Below, one piece after another: positions 15,996 through 23,686 of a stretch of 32,166 bases of DNA (position 1 is the first letter of the stretch; each line of letters starts with the position of its first letter). The DNA comes from Sphingobium chlorophenolicum (lineage in GTDB: Bacteria; Pseudomonadota; Alphaproteobacteria; Sphingomonadales; Sphingomonadaceae). The notes beneath the pieces are model-generated. The model made no database searches and was not told the DNA's origin. It was given only the letters and a program-made list of their open reading frames with translations. The DNA is taken from positions 1 through 32,166 of the forward strand of contig NZ_JFHR01000060.1 of assembly GCF_000722875.1 (NCBI RefSeq). The letters run 5' to 3'. A program made the position numbers and the translations under genes.

Positions 15996-17075
15996 ATGAG
16001 TCCTGTTTCCCATGCGCCGGTCCCGCCCGGCCAATCACCCGGCCTGCTCCGCCGTCGCGCCACGGGCATGTTCGCCGCTTTGATCGCCGTCAATCTTGCG
16101 GTCTGGGTTTGGGCCTTCACCCTTTTCGCGGGCAACAGCATGATGCTGGGCACGGCGTTGCTCGCCTGGAGCCTGGGTCTGCGCCATGCCGTCGATGCCG
16201 ACCATATCGCCGCAATCGACAATGTGACCCGCAAGCTGATGCAGGACGGCCAGCGTCCGCTGACGGTCGGTTTCTGGTTCGCCATCGGCCATAGCGGCAT
16301 CGTCCTGATCGCCGCCGTCACCATCGCCATCGCCGCCAATGCGCTGAGCCGCGTCCAGGCGGCGGGCGCGATTGGCGGCACCGTCGCGACGATCGTGTCG
16401 GCGACCTTCCTCTTCACCATCGCGGCGATGAACCTCATCATCCTGAGATCGGTTCTGAACACTTTCAATCAGGTTCGCAGGGGCGGGTCTTATGTCGATG
16501 AAGATATGGATATTCTTCTCGGCAATCGCGGCTTCCTTGCCCGCATCTTCCGCCCGCTTTTCCGGCTGGTGACGCGAAGCTGGCACATGGCTCCGCTTGG
16601 TTTCCTCTTCGGCCTCGGCTTCGACACCGCGACGGAGGTCGCCATTCTCGGCCTGTCCGCCGGGCAGGCGGCCAGCGGTCTTTCCATCTCCACCGTCCTC
16701 ATCTTCCCGCTGTTGTTCGCGACGGGCATGGCGTTGATCGACACGGCGGACGGCGCGCTGATGATGGGCGCCTATCAATGGGCCTTCGTGAAACCGATCC
16801 GGAAACTCTACTACAACATCACCATCACGCTCGTCTCGGCACTGGTCGCCCTTCTCATCGGCGGGATCGAGGCGGCGGCGCTGCTGGGCGAAAAGCTCGG
16901 CCTGACGGGCGGGGTCTGGACCCTGGCCGCCGATCTTGGCGAGCATTTCAATAGCCTCGGTTTCATCATCATCGGCCTGTTCGCCGCCTGCTGGCTGGCG
17001 AGTTGGCTCATCTATCGCTGGAAAGGCTTCGACGAGATCGAAGTCGCTCTCGAACCCCAAGGAAATCCCGCATGA
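15996..17075 (+). CDS. NiCoT-family nickel/cobalt permease (probable cobalt uptake)
   Basis: This inner-membrane transporter is 359 residues from the ATG at 15996, or 362 from the ATG at 15987. I prefer 15996 because GGGGGA is 8 bases before it and touches the first ATG. The family signature HX4DH is present in the second membrane segment (RHAVDADHIAAIDN, with His, Asp, Asp, His at positions 67, 70, 72 and 73 counted from 15987). The second signature, GFDTATEVAIL, lies near residue 215. About eight membrane segments can be seen, with a hydrophilic loop around 165-200. NiCoT proteins carry nickel or cobalt; the cobalamin riboswitch and the chelatase genes behind it point to cobalt for B12. It overlaps cobW by 4 bases (ATGA). 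Confidence 0.93.
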   Translation: MSPVSHAPVPPGQSPGLLRRRATGMFAALIAVNLAVWVWAFTLFAGNSMMLGTALLAWSLGLRHAVDADHIAAIDNVTRKLMQDGQRPLTVGFWFAIGHSGIVLIAAVTIAIAANALSRVQAAGAIGGTVATIVSATFLFTIAAMNLIILRSVLNTFNQVRRGGSYVDEDMDILLGNRGFLARIFRPLFRLVTRSWHMAPLGFLFGLGFDTATEVAILGLSAGQAASGLSISTVLIFPLLFATGMALIDTADGALMMGAYQWAFVKPIRKLYYNITITLVSALVALLIGGIEAAALLGEKLGLTGGVWTLAADLGEHFNSLGFIIIGLFAACWLASWLIYRWKGFDEIEVALEPQGNPA

Positions 17076-18112
17076 AGAAGATACCCGCTACCGTCATCAC
17101 CGGCTTCCTGGGCGCCGGAAAGACGACGCTGATCCGCCACCTTATCGAAAATGCGGGCGGCCGACGCCTTGCCCTCATCATCAACGAATTCGGGGATGTT
17201 GGCGTCGACGGCGCGCTGGTGCAGGGCTGCGGCGACGAAGCCTGCCCGGACGAGGACATCATCGAACTGGCGAACGGGTGCATCTGCTGCACCGTCGCGG
17301 ACGATTTCCTGCCGACCATGCAGCGCCTGCTCGACCGCCCGACGCCGCCCGACCATATCATCATCGAAACGTCGGGCCTCGCCCTGCCCAAGCCGCTGGT
17401 GAAGGCCTTCCAATGGCCTGATATCCGCACCCGCGCCACGGTCGACGGCGTGATCGCGCTGATCGACGCCGACGCGTTGGCGGCGGGCCGCTTCGCTCAT
17501 GACGAAGCCGCGCTCGCCGCCGCCCGCGCTGCCGATCCGACGCTGGATCATGACAGCCCGTTGGAGGAACTGTTCGAGGATCAGCTTGCCTGCGCCGACC
17601 TGGTGCTGCTCAACAAGACCGATCTGGTGGACGTCGACACCCTCGCCACCCTCGAACGCGATCTGGCGGGGGAAACCCGTCCTGGCGTCAGCATCATCCG
17701 CACGGCGAAGGGCGAAATCGACCCGGCCATTCTGCTGGGCATCGACGCGGGCGTGGAGGATCAGATCGACGCCCGCCCCTCCCATCACGACAATGAGGAG
17801 GACCATGACCATGACGATTTCGAGAGTTTCATCGTAGATGTGGGCGAAGTGGACAGCCCCGAACCTCTGCTGGCGGCCTTGGCCGAAACCATAGCCGCGC
17901 ATGATCTGTTGCGGGTGAAGGGCTTTCTCGCGGTCAGGGGCCGTCCCGCCCGCCTCGTGGTCCAGGCCGTAGGACCGCGCATCCAGCATCATTACGACCG
18001 CCAATGGCAGGCGGACGAGCAGCGCGCCTCCCGCCTCGTCGTGATCGGCCAGACCGGCCTCGACCGCGCCGCCATAGAGGCCACGCTCAAGGCGCAGACG
18101 GTTCCCGCCTGA
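17072..18112 (+). CDS. cobW: CobW, GTP-dependent metal chaperone of the COG0523 family
   Basis: This 346-residue GTPase is thought to deliver cobalt for the cobaltochelatase. The Walker A motif is GFLGAGKTT (residues 11-19), the metal-binding CxCC is C70-I-C72-C73 in NGCICC, and the guanine-specific motif is NKTDL. A His/Asp/Glu-rich loop (HHDNEEDHDHDD, near residue 230) could hold metal ions. The C-terminal CobW domain follows (LLRVKGFLAVRGRPARLVVQAVG). The ATG overlaps the transporter stop (ATGA), with AAGGAA 8 bases upstream. Its stop overlaps the cobN ATG by one base (TGATG). Confidence 0.95.
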   Translation: MKKIPATVITGFLGAGKTTLIRHLIENAGGRRLALIINEFGDVGVDGALVQGCGDEACPDEDIIELANGCICCTVADDFLPTMQRLLDRPTPPDHIIIETSGLALPKPLVKAFQWPDIRTRATVDGVIALIDADALAAGRFAHDEAALAAARAADPTLDHDSPLEELFEDQLACADLVLLNKTDLVDVDTLATLERDLAGETRPGVSIIRTAKGEIDPAILLGIDAGVEDQIDARPSHHDNEEDHDHDDFESFIVDVGEVDSPEPLLAALAETIAAHDLLRVKGFLAVRGRPARLVVQAVGPRIQHHYDRQWQADEQRASRLVVIGQTGLDRAAIEATLKAQTVPA

Positions 18113-21100
18113 TGCATTTGCTGACCGCCACGCCCGGCACCGTCTCCAATGGCGACGAAGCGATCGACCTCGGCCAGTCGCCGGGTGACATCGTGCTGCT
18201 GACCGTGGCGGACAGCGAACTCGCCTGCTTCGCCAGCGCCGCCGCCGTGCTGGGCGAGGCAGGCCCCAAAATCCGCCTCGCCAATCTCCTCCAGCTCAAA
18301 CATCCCTATTCGGTCGACCTCTATGTTGAAAAGGTGATCGCCCACGCCAAATTCGTCTGCGTAATCCTTTTAGGGGGTAAGAGCTATTGGTCCTATGGCA
18401 TTGATGAAATTGCAAATATTTCCCGTAAAAAGGGTATCGCTTTTGCCGCCATAGCCGACGGCCGCGAAGACGATCCCGACCTTCGCGCCGCCTCGACCCT
18501 GCCTGTGGAAAGCTGCGACCGGCTACGCGACTATCTTCGTCAGGGCGGTATTCCCAACGCCGTCGCCTTCCTGAAGACCGCCGCCCGTCTGGCCGGTTTC
18601 GATGCGGGCGTCCCCGACGCCCCGGTACCCGTGGCCGATGCGGGCCTCTACCTCCCCGTCATTGACCGTCCTACGCTGGAACAGGTGAAATTCCGCTGGA
18701 AAGCAGACCAGCCCACGGCCCTGTTCCTTTTCTATCGCGCCCTGTTGATCGCCGGGACGCTCGAAGCGGTGGATGCGATGATCGCCGGTCTGGAAGCGGC
18801 GGGCCTCAACGTCCTTCCCGTCCACGTCCGGGCGCTGCGCGAACCCTTCGCCAGGGATTTCCTTCACAGCCTGATGGGCGAGGCCCCGCCGGATGTGATC
18901 CTCAACGCCACGGCCTTCGCCGCCAGCGCGCCGGGGGAACCGCGCACGCCATCGATCCTTGAACAGGCGGATTGCCCGATCCTCCAGACCATCTTCGCCA
19001 GCGCGGAACAAGGCGCCTGGGAGGAAAGCGCACGCGGTCTCGGCCCCCGCGACCTGGCCATGCACATCGCGCTTCCCGAAGTGGACGGCCGCCTCTTCAC
19101 CCGCGCCGTCGCCTTCAAGGCCTCGACGCGCTTCGACCAGCGCACTGAATGCGACATCATCGTTCCGCGGATATTGGCGGATCGTGTCAACTTCGTATCA
19201 CAACTTACTAAAAATTGGGCAAAACTCCGGAAAAAACCGGTTGCTGATCGCCGCATCGCCCTGATCCTCGCCAATTATCCCAATAAGAATGGCCGCATCG
19301 GCAACGGCGTCGGCCTCGACACCCCCGCCAGCGCCGCCGCGATCCTGAGCGCCTTAAAGGAATCCGGCTATACCACCGCCGACGCGCCGACCGACGGCGC
19401 TGCCCTGATGCGTCACCTGACCGCCGGCACCACAAACGCCCTGATCGACCCTCCCCTTTCTCCGTTCGAGCTGAGCCTGTCGAAGACATCTCCTTCCCTG
19501 TCTCTTGCCGATTACCACGCCGCCTTCTCCACCCTGCCCGACAGCGCCCGGCAAGCCATCGCTACCCGCTGGGGCCATCCCGAAGTCGACCCTTTTTTCC
19601 GAGACGGCGCTTTCCGCCTGCCCGTCCACCGCTTCGGCAACGTCGCCGTAGCGGTCCAGCCCTCTCGCGGCTATCATATCGATCCGAAGAGCAGCTATCA
19701 CGACCCGGCCCTGCCGCCGCCGCACGCCTATCTCGCCTTCCACGTCTGGCTGGCGCGGGAGTTCGGCGCGCATGCCGTCGTCCATGTCGGCAAGCACGGC
19801 AATCTCGAATGGCTTCCCGGCAAGGCCATCGCGCTGTCGGAAAGCTGCTTCCCCGAAATATGCGCCGGGCCGATCCCGCAAATCTATCCCTTCATCGTCA
19901 ACGATCCCGGCGAAGGCACCCAGGCCAAGCGCCGCATCGGCGCCTGCATCATCGACCATCTGACGCCCCCGCTGACCCGCGCGGACACCTATGGCCCGCT
20001 GAAAGAATTGGAGGCGCTGGTCGACGAATATTATCTCGCCGCCGGCATGGACCCGCGTCGGCTCGAAACGCTGCGCAAGGACATTCTGGCCCTCGCCGCA
20101 TCGCAAGGATTGGACAAGGATGCAGGCGCGCAAGGAAGCGGAGATGATGCCTTAGCAGCGATCGATAACTATCTGTGTGATCTTAAGGAAATGCAGATTC
20201 GCAACGGCCTGCATGTCTTCACCCGAAGCCCGGAAGGCGCTCTCCGCCGTGACCTGCTCATTGCCCTTGCCCGCTGTCCCAGAGGGATGGACGATGAGGG
20301 TCAGCAATCACTGTTGCGCGCCTTGGCGGATGATCTGGAGTTGGGTTTCGATCCGCTCGATTGCATCATGGGGACGCCCTGGGCTGGCCCGCGTCCGGAA
20401 GCGCTCCAGCACGCCACCTCTGCCCCCTGGCGTACCACCGGCGATACGGTGGAACGGCTGGAACTTTACGCCATTGAATTGATGGACGGTCAATCCCGCG
20501 AAAGCGAGAACCCATCTGCCATAAGTAGTCCCAAGCGAAACGTTCAGGAGATGGATCCCCGCCTTTGCGGGGATGACGACTGGGCATTAAAAAGAACCAC
20601 AGCGGTTCTCACCGTGATCGAGCAAGACCTCGCGCCCCGCGTGGACGCCTGCGGAGAGGCCGAGAAAAGCGCGCTCCTCAAAGCCCTCAACGGTAATTTC
20701 GTCCCTCCTGGCCCATCCGGAGCGCCGACCAGAGGCCGCCCGGACGTCCTCCCCACCGGCCGCAACTTTTATTCGGTCGACACCCGCGCCGTCCCCACCG
20801 TCGCCGCCTGGAACCTCGGCCAGCGCTCCGCCGACCTCATCGTGCAGGATTATCTCCAGCGGGAGGGCGACTATCCCCGCGCCATCGCCCTGTCCGCCTG
20901 GGGCACCGCCAATATGCGCACCGGCGGCGACGATATCGCCCAGGCGCTCGCCCTGATGGGCGTCCGCCCGCGGTGGGACTGGGCTTCCGGCCGGGTCATC
21001 GGCTTCGAGGTCATGAAGATCGCGGAATTGAACCGCCCCCGCGTCGACGTCACCTTCCGCGTCTCCGGCTTCTTCCGAGACGCTTTTCCCGAACAGATCG

Positions 21101-21945
21101 ACCTGCTCGACAGCGCCGCCCGCGCCGTCATGGCGCTGGACGAGCCGGAGGAGGAGAATCCCGCCGCCGCCCGCCACCGCGCCGAAACCGCCGCCCTGAT
21201 TGCCGAGGGCATCCCCGAAAAGGCCGCCCGGCGCCGCGCAGGCGCCCGCGTCTTCGGCTCGAAGCCCGGAGCCTATGGTGCGGGCCTTCAGGCGATGATC
21301 GACGAGAAAATCTGGCACGACCGCGCCGACCTCGCCAATGTCTATCTCGACTGGGGCAGCTACGCCTATGGCGGCGGCGTGGAGGGCGATGCCGAACGCA
21401 GCCTCTTCGCAGAACGGCTGATCCAGACCGACGCCCTGATCCAGAACCAGGACAATCGTGAGCATGACCTTCTCGACAGCGACGATTATTACCAGTTCGA
21501 GGGCGGGATAGCCGCCGCTGTCGAGCATCTCTCCGGCAAAAAACCGCTCAGTTATCATAATGACCACAGCCGCCCCGAACGCCCGGTCATCCGAATGCTG
21601 GAGGATGAGATCGGCCGCATCGTCCGCGCCCGCGTCACCAACCCCAAATGGATCGCAGGCGTGATGCGCCACGGCTACAAGGGCGCGTTCGAGATTGCTG
21701 CCTCGGTCGATTATCTCTTCGCCTTCGCCGCCACCACCCATGCGGTGAAGGACCATCATTTCGATGCCGTCCACGCCGCCTTCATCGAGGATGAGGCGGT
21801 CCGTGCCTTCATGGCGGAAGCCAATCCCGCCGCCCTGCGCGAAACCGCCGCCCGCCTCCACGAAGCGCTGGACCGCCGCCTGTGGAAACCCAGATCGAAC
21901 AGCGCCGCCATGCTGCTCGCCCAACTCAAGGATGCCCAAAAATGA
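18112..21945 (+). CDS. cobN: Cobaltochelatase large subunit CobN
   Basis: CobN is the large, porphyrin-binding subunit of the ATP-dependent aerobic cobaltochelatase, which works with CobS and CobT to insert cobalt into hydrogenobyrinic acid a,c-diamide. The product is 1,277 residues, close to the usual length. Family marks include HVGKHGNLEWLPGK (about 557-570), IVNDPGEGTQAKRR (about 600) and FVPPGPSGAPTRGRPDV with LPTGRNFYSVD (about 862-890). The start is the ATG overlapping the cobW TGA; the frame stays open upstream but overlaps cobW. Between about residues 793 and 824 there is an odd stretch, QSRESENPS...QEMDPRLCGDDD, which is a translated palindromic repeat (20488-20583). It is in frame and lies in a variable region before the conserved CGEAE segment, so the protein is probably still active. 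cobS and cobT are not in the window. Confidence 0.96.
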   Translation: MHLLTATPGTVSNGDEAIDLGQSPGDIVLLTVADSELACFASAAAVLGEAGPKIRLANLLQLKHPYSVDLYVEKVIAHAKFVCVILLGGKSYWSYGIDEIANISRKKGIAFAAIADGREDDPDLRAASTLPVESCDRLRDYLRQGGIPNAVAFLKTAARLAGFDAGVPDAPVPVADAGLYLPVIDRPTLEQVKFRWKADQPTALFLFYRALLIAGTLEAVDAMIAGLEAAGLNVLPVHVRALREPFARDFLHSLMGEAPPDVILNATAFAASAPGEPRTPSILEQADCPILQTIFASAEQGAWEESARGLGPRDLAMHIALPEVDGRLFTRAVAFKASTRFDQRTECDIIVPRILADRVNFVSQLTKNWAKLRKKPVADRRIALILANYPNKNGRIGNGVGLDTPASAAAILSALKESGYTTADAPTDGAALMRHLTAGTTNALIDPPLSPFELSLSKTSPSLSLADYHAAFSTLPDSARQAIATRWGHPEVDPFFRDGAFRLPVHRFGNVAVAVQPSRGYHIDPKSSYHDPALPPPHAYLAFHVWLAREFGAHAVVHVGKHGNLEWLPGKAIALSESCFPEICAGPIPQIYPFIVNDPGEGTQAKRRIGACIIDHLTPPLTRADTYGPLKELEALVDEYYLAAGMDPRRLETLRKDILALAASQGLDKDAGAQGSGDDALAAIDNYLCDLKEMQIRNGLHVFTRSPEGALRRDLLIALARCPRGMDDEGQQSLLRALADDLELGFDPLDCIMGTPWAGPRPEALQHATSAPWRTTGDTVERLELYAIELMDGQSRESENPSAISSPKRNVQEMDPRLCGDDDWALKRTTAVLTVIEQDLAPRVDACGEAEKSALLKALNGNFVPPGPSGAPTRGRPDVLPTGRNFYSVDTRAVPTVAAWNLGQRSADLIVQDYLQREGDYPRAIALSAWGTANMRTGGDDIAQALALMGVRPRWDWASGRVIGFEVMKIAELNRPRVDVTFRVSGFFRDAFPEQIDLLDSAARAVMALDEPEEENPAAARHRAETAALIAEGIPEKAARRRAGARVFGSKPGAYGAGLQAMIDEKIWHDRADLANVYLDWGSYAYGGGVEGDAERSLFAERLIQTDALIQNQDNREHDLLDSDDYYQFEGGIAAAVEHLSGKKPLSYHNDHSRPERPVIRMLEDEIGRIVRARVTNPKWIAGVMRHGYKGAFEIAASVDYLFAFAATTHAVKDHHFDAVHAAFIEDEAVRAFMAEANPAALRETAARLHEALDRRLWKPRSNSAAMLLAQLKDAQK
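20488..20583 (+). repeat. REPIN-like palindromic repeat inserted in frame in cobN
   Basis: The left arm (about 20488-20520, with GTCAATCCCGCGAAAGCG and CCCATCT) is an inverted, imperfect copy of the right arm (about 20549-20580, whose reverse complement starts GTCATCCCCGCAAAGGCG and includes ATCCATCT). By eye 24 of 32 positions match. The reverse complement of the right arm translates as VIPAKAGIHLLN, the well-known signature of a dispersed intergenic repeat in proteobacteria. On the coding strand it reads MDPRLCGDDD. The right arm also forms its own small hairpin (ATCCCCGC / GCGGGGAT). The insert adds roughly 30 codons without a stop or frame change. Confidence 0.8.
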
Positions 21946-22547
21946 TCGAACGCACGCCCGAACAGCATAGCGAAAAGATGAAAAAGAAACAGGCCGCCCA
22001 TGACAAGATCATGGCGACCAAGACCCAGGAAAAGGGCCTGCTGATCGTCCACACCGGCAAGGGCAAGGGCAAGACGACCGCCGCACTGGGCATGGTCGTC
22101 CGCGCCATCGGCCATGGCAAAAAGGTCGGCGTCGTCCAGTTCGTGAAGGGCGCCATGACGACGGGAGAAAAAACCGTCTTCGACGCGTTTCCCCACAATG
22201 TCGAATTCAAGGCCATGGGCGAAGGCTTCACCTGGAACACGCAGGACCGCACCCGCGACATCGCCCTCGCCCGCGAAGCATGGCACGAAGTAAAGCGGAT
22301 GATTGCCGACCCGGCCTATGATATGGTGCTGGCAGATGAGCTTAATATCGTCCTGCGCTACGATTATCTGCCGGTTGAAGAGGTGTTGGAAGCCGTGACT
22401 GCCAGAAGCGCGATGAAGCATGTCCTCATCACCGGCCGCAACGCGCCCGACGCGCTGATCGAGGCGGCCGATCTCGTCACCGAAATGACCCTCGTCAAAC
22501 ATCCCTTCCGCAGCGGCGTGAAGGCACAGCCGGGAATCGAATTCTGA
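21942..22547 (+). CDS. cobO: Corrinoid adenosyltransferase CobO (BtuR/CobA type)
   Basis: This enzyme transfers the adenosyl group of ATP to the cobalt of cob(I)yrinic acid a,c-diamide and later corrinoids. It has 201 residues. The modified Walker A motif GKGKGKTT is at 39-46, and family marks VGVVQFVKGAM, YDMVLADELNIVL and VLITGRNAPDALIEAADLVTEM follow. The C-terminus HPFRSGVKAQPGIEF is typical. The start overlaps the cobN stop by 4 bases (ATGA), with AAGGA upstream. Confidence 0.96.
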   Translation: MIERTPEQHSEKMKKKQAAHDKIMATKTQEKGLLIVHTGKGKGKTTAALGMVVRAIGHGKKVGVVQFVKGAMTTGEKTVFDAFPHNVEFKAMGEGFTWNTQDRTRDIALAREAWHEVKRMIADPAYDMVLADELNIVLRYDYLPVEEVLEAVTARSAMKHVLITGRNAPDALIEAADLVTEMTLVKHPFRSGVKAQPGIEF

Positions 22548-23173
22548 CACGCACCGCATTCGACATCGCCGCCTTCGAGGAACTGGTTCATCTTCGCCGC
22601 GACGTGCGCCATTTCTTGACCGATGCCTTGGACGAGCAGGAGGTGGAGCAACTGCTCGCCCTTGCCCATAGCGCGCCCTCGGTCGGACTGTCGCAGCCTT
22701 GGCGCTTCGTCCGGATCATGACGCCCGCCTTGCGCGAACAACTCGCGACCCATGTGGATGCGCAGATCGTCAAGGCCGGGCAGATCTACAAGGGAGATGA
22801 AGACAAGCTCTACCGCAGCCTGAAACTGCACGGCCTACGCGAGGCGCCGGTGCTGTTCGCCGTCTATTGCGACGAAGGCACCGAAACCGGCCATAAGCTG
22901 GGCGCGATCACCATGCCGGAAGCGCGCCGCTATAGCTGCGTGATGGCGATCCACACCATTTGGCTTGCCGCCCGCACGCGGGGCATCGGCATGGGCTGGA
23001 TATCGATACTGGACCGCCCCACGGTCGACGCGATGCTGGAGATTCCTGAAAACTGGCGTTGCCTGGGGCTGCTGTGCCTGGGCTATCCGGTCAGCGAGGA
23101 AGCGACCCCGGAACTGGAACGGCGCGGCTGGGAGCATCGGACGGACTGGCATTCAACCATAGTCAGCCGCTAA
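22544..23173 (+). CDS. bluB: 5,6-Dimethylbenzimidazole synthase BluB, apparent CTG start
   Basis: BluB is a flavin-destroying enzyme that turns reduced FMN and oxygen into dimethylbenzimidazole, the lower ligand of B12. Family marks: RRDVRHF (18-24, FMN contact), LALAHSAPSVGLSQPWRFV, EARRYSCVMAIHTIWLAAR, GIGMGWISIL and LCLGYPV. The first standard start is GTG at 22604, but it falls inside RRDVR and would remove conserved residues. Homology-like sequence (FDIAAFEELVHLRRDV) reaches back to 22559. The only start-like codon left is CTG at 22544, which overlaps the cobO stop as CTGA, just as ATGA does at the other junctions. The coordinates use that CTG (209 residues). Product call firm, start inferred. 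Confidence 0.9.
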   Translation: MTRTAFDIAAFEELVHLRRDVRHFLTDALDEQEVEQLLALAHSAPSVGLSQPWRFVRIMTPALREQLATHVDAQIVKAGQIYKGDEDKLYRSLKLHGLREAPVLFAVYCDEGTETGHKLGAITMPEARRYSCVMAIHTIWLAARTRGIGMGWISILDRPTVDAMLEIPENWRCLGLLCLGYPVSEEATPELERRGWEHRTDWHSTIVSR

Positions 23174-23177
23174 CAAT

Positions 23178-23299
23178 CCCCCTCCCGTAAACGGGAGGGG
23201 CTAGGGATGGGCGCGAGCGAAGCGACCCTCTGCGCTATCAAGGAAAGAACGCCGCTGGTGCGGCGACCCACCCCCGGCCCCTCCCGCCTGCGGGAGGGG
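23178..23299. repeat. Paired inverted hairpin repeat (REPIN-like) after bluB
   Basis: Two near-perfect hairpins with 10-base stems, CCCCTCCCGT / ACGGGAGGGG (23179-23200) and CCCCTCCCGC / GCGGGAGGGG (23278-23299), sit in opposite orientation. The first is followed by CTAGGGATGGG, and the second is preceded by its near complement CCCACCCCCGG. So the whole stretch is a doublet of one repeat in inverted order. Neither has a T-run. A half hairpin of the same type occurs at 32076-32090. The repeat differs from the one inside cobN. Confidence 0.7.
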
Positions 23300-23378
23300 A
23301 GTGAAGGCCACTTCCCTTTCCCAAACTCTGCGCGTATGAACCGCATCCGGAACGGGCATCCGCCCGCTCCATCGATCG

Positions 23379-23576
23379 CGTCGGTGCCCCGCAAGGGGCT
23401 TAAATGGGAACGCGGTGCGGGAGGCGACTCCCTAATCCGCGGCTGTCCCTGCAACTGTGAGCGGCGAGCAAGGCAAGGACCGGCCCCAAAAGGGCCAGCC
23501 ACTGGAGCGATCCGGGAAGGCCCCTGCCAAGGCTATGACCCGCAAGCCAGGAGACCTGCCGAACGCAAAGGTCGCT
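23379..23576 (+). promoter_or_regulatory. Cobalamin riboswitch 2 (AdoCbl aptamer)
   Basis: The same conserved blocks as in riboswitch 1 are present: CGGTGCCCC with AAGGGGCTTAAATGGGAA, AATCCGCGGCTGTCCC, GCAACTGTGAGCGG, GCCACTGG, GGGAAGGC, TGACCCGCAAGCCAGG and AGACCTGCC. It stands in front of cobG and the corrin-ring genes, so they should be switched off by adenosylcobalamin in parallel with the cobalt genes. The gap from bluB to cobG (513 bases) is fully accounted for by the repeat doublet, this aptamer and its downstream hairpins. Boundaries are approximate. Confidence 0.95.
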
Positions 23577-23626
23577 CTAGCCATGGTCCAGGGGATGGTC
23601 ACGGCTCGGTTTTCCGCACGAGCGAC
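23571..23626 (+). promoter_or_regulatory. Conserved hairpin following riboswitch 2
   Basis: GTCGCTC (23571-23577) pairs with GAGCGAC (23620-23626), enclosing CCAGGGGATGG (23588-23598). Stem and inner block match those after riboswitch 1 (15834-15889), while much of the rest differs, which suggests selection on the structure. Confidence 0.6.
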
Positions 23627-23649
23627 GGATAAGCGGCAGGGGGAGCAAT

Positions 23650-23677
23650 CCTCCGGCCGTCGTTGCGACGTGGGAGG
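23650..23677 (+). promoter_or_regulatory. Ribosome-site-sequestering hairpin upstream of cobG
   Basis: CCTCC (23650-23654) pairs with GGAGG (23673-23677), and inside it CGTCG (23658-23662) pairs with CGACG (23666-23670) around a three-base loop. GGAGG is the ribosome site for the cobG GTG at 23687. Folding would hide it, so riboswitch 2 probably controls translation. No terminator is seen. Confidence 0.65.
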
Positions 23678-23686
23678 TGAAGTCCG

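Noticed and set aside
20488..20583. cobN broken by the repeat insertion
   Set aside because: The frame continues without a stop and all conserved segments on both sides remain in the same frame.
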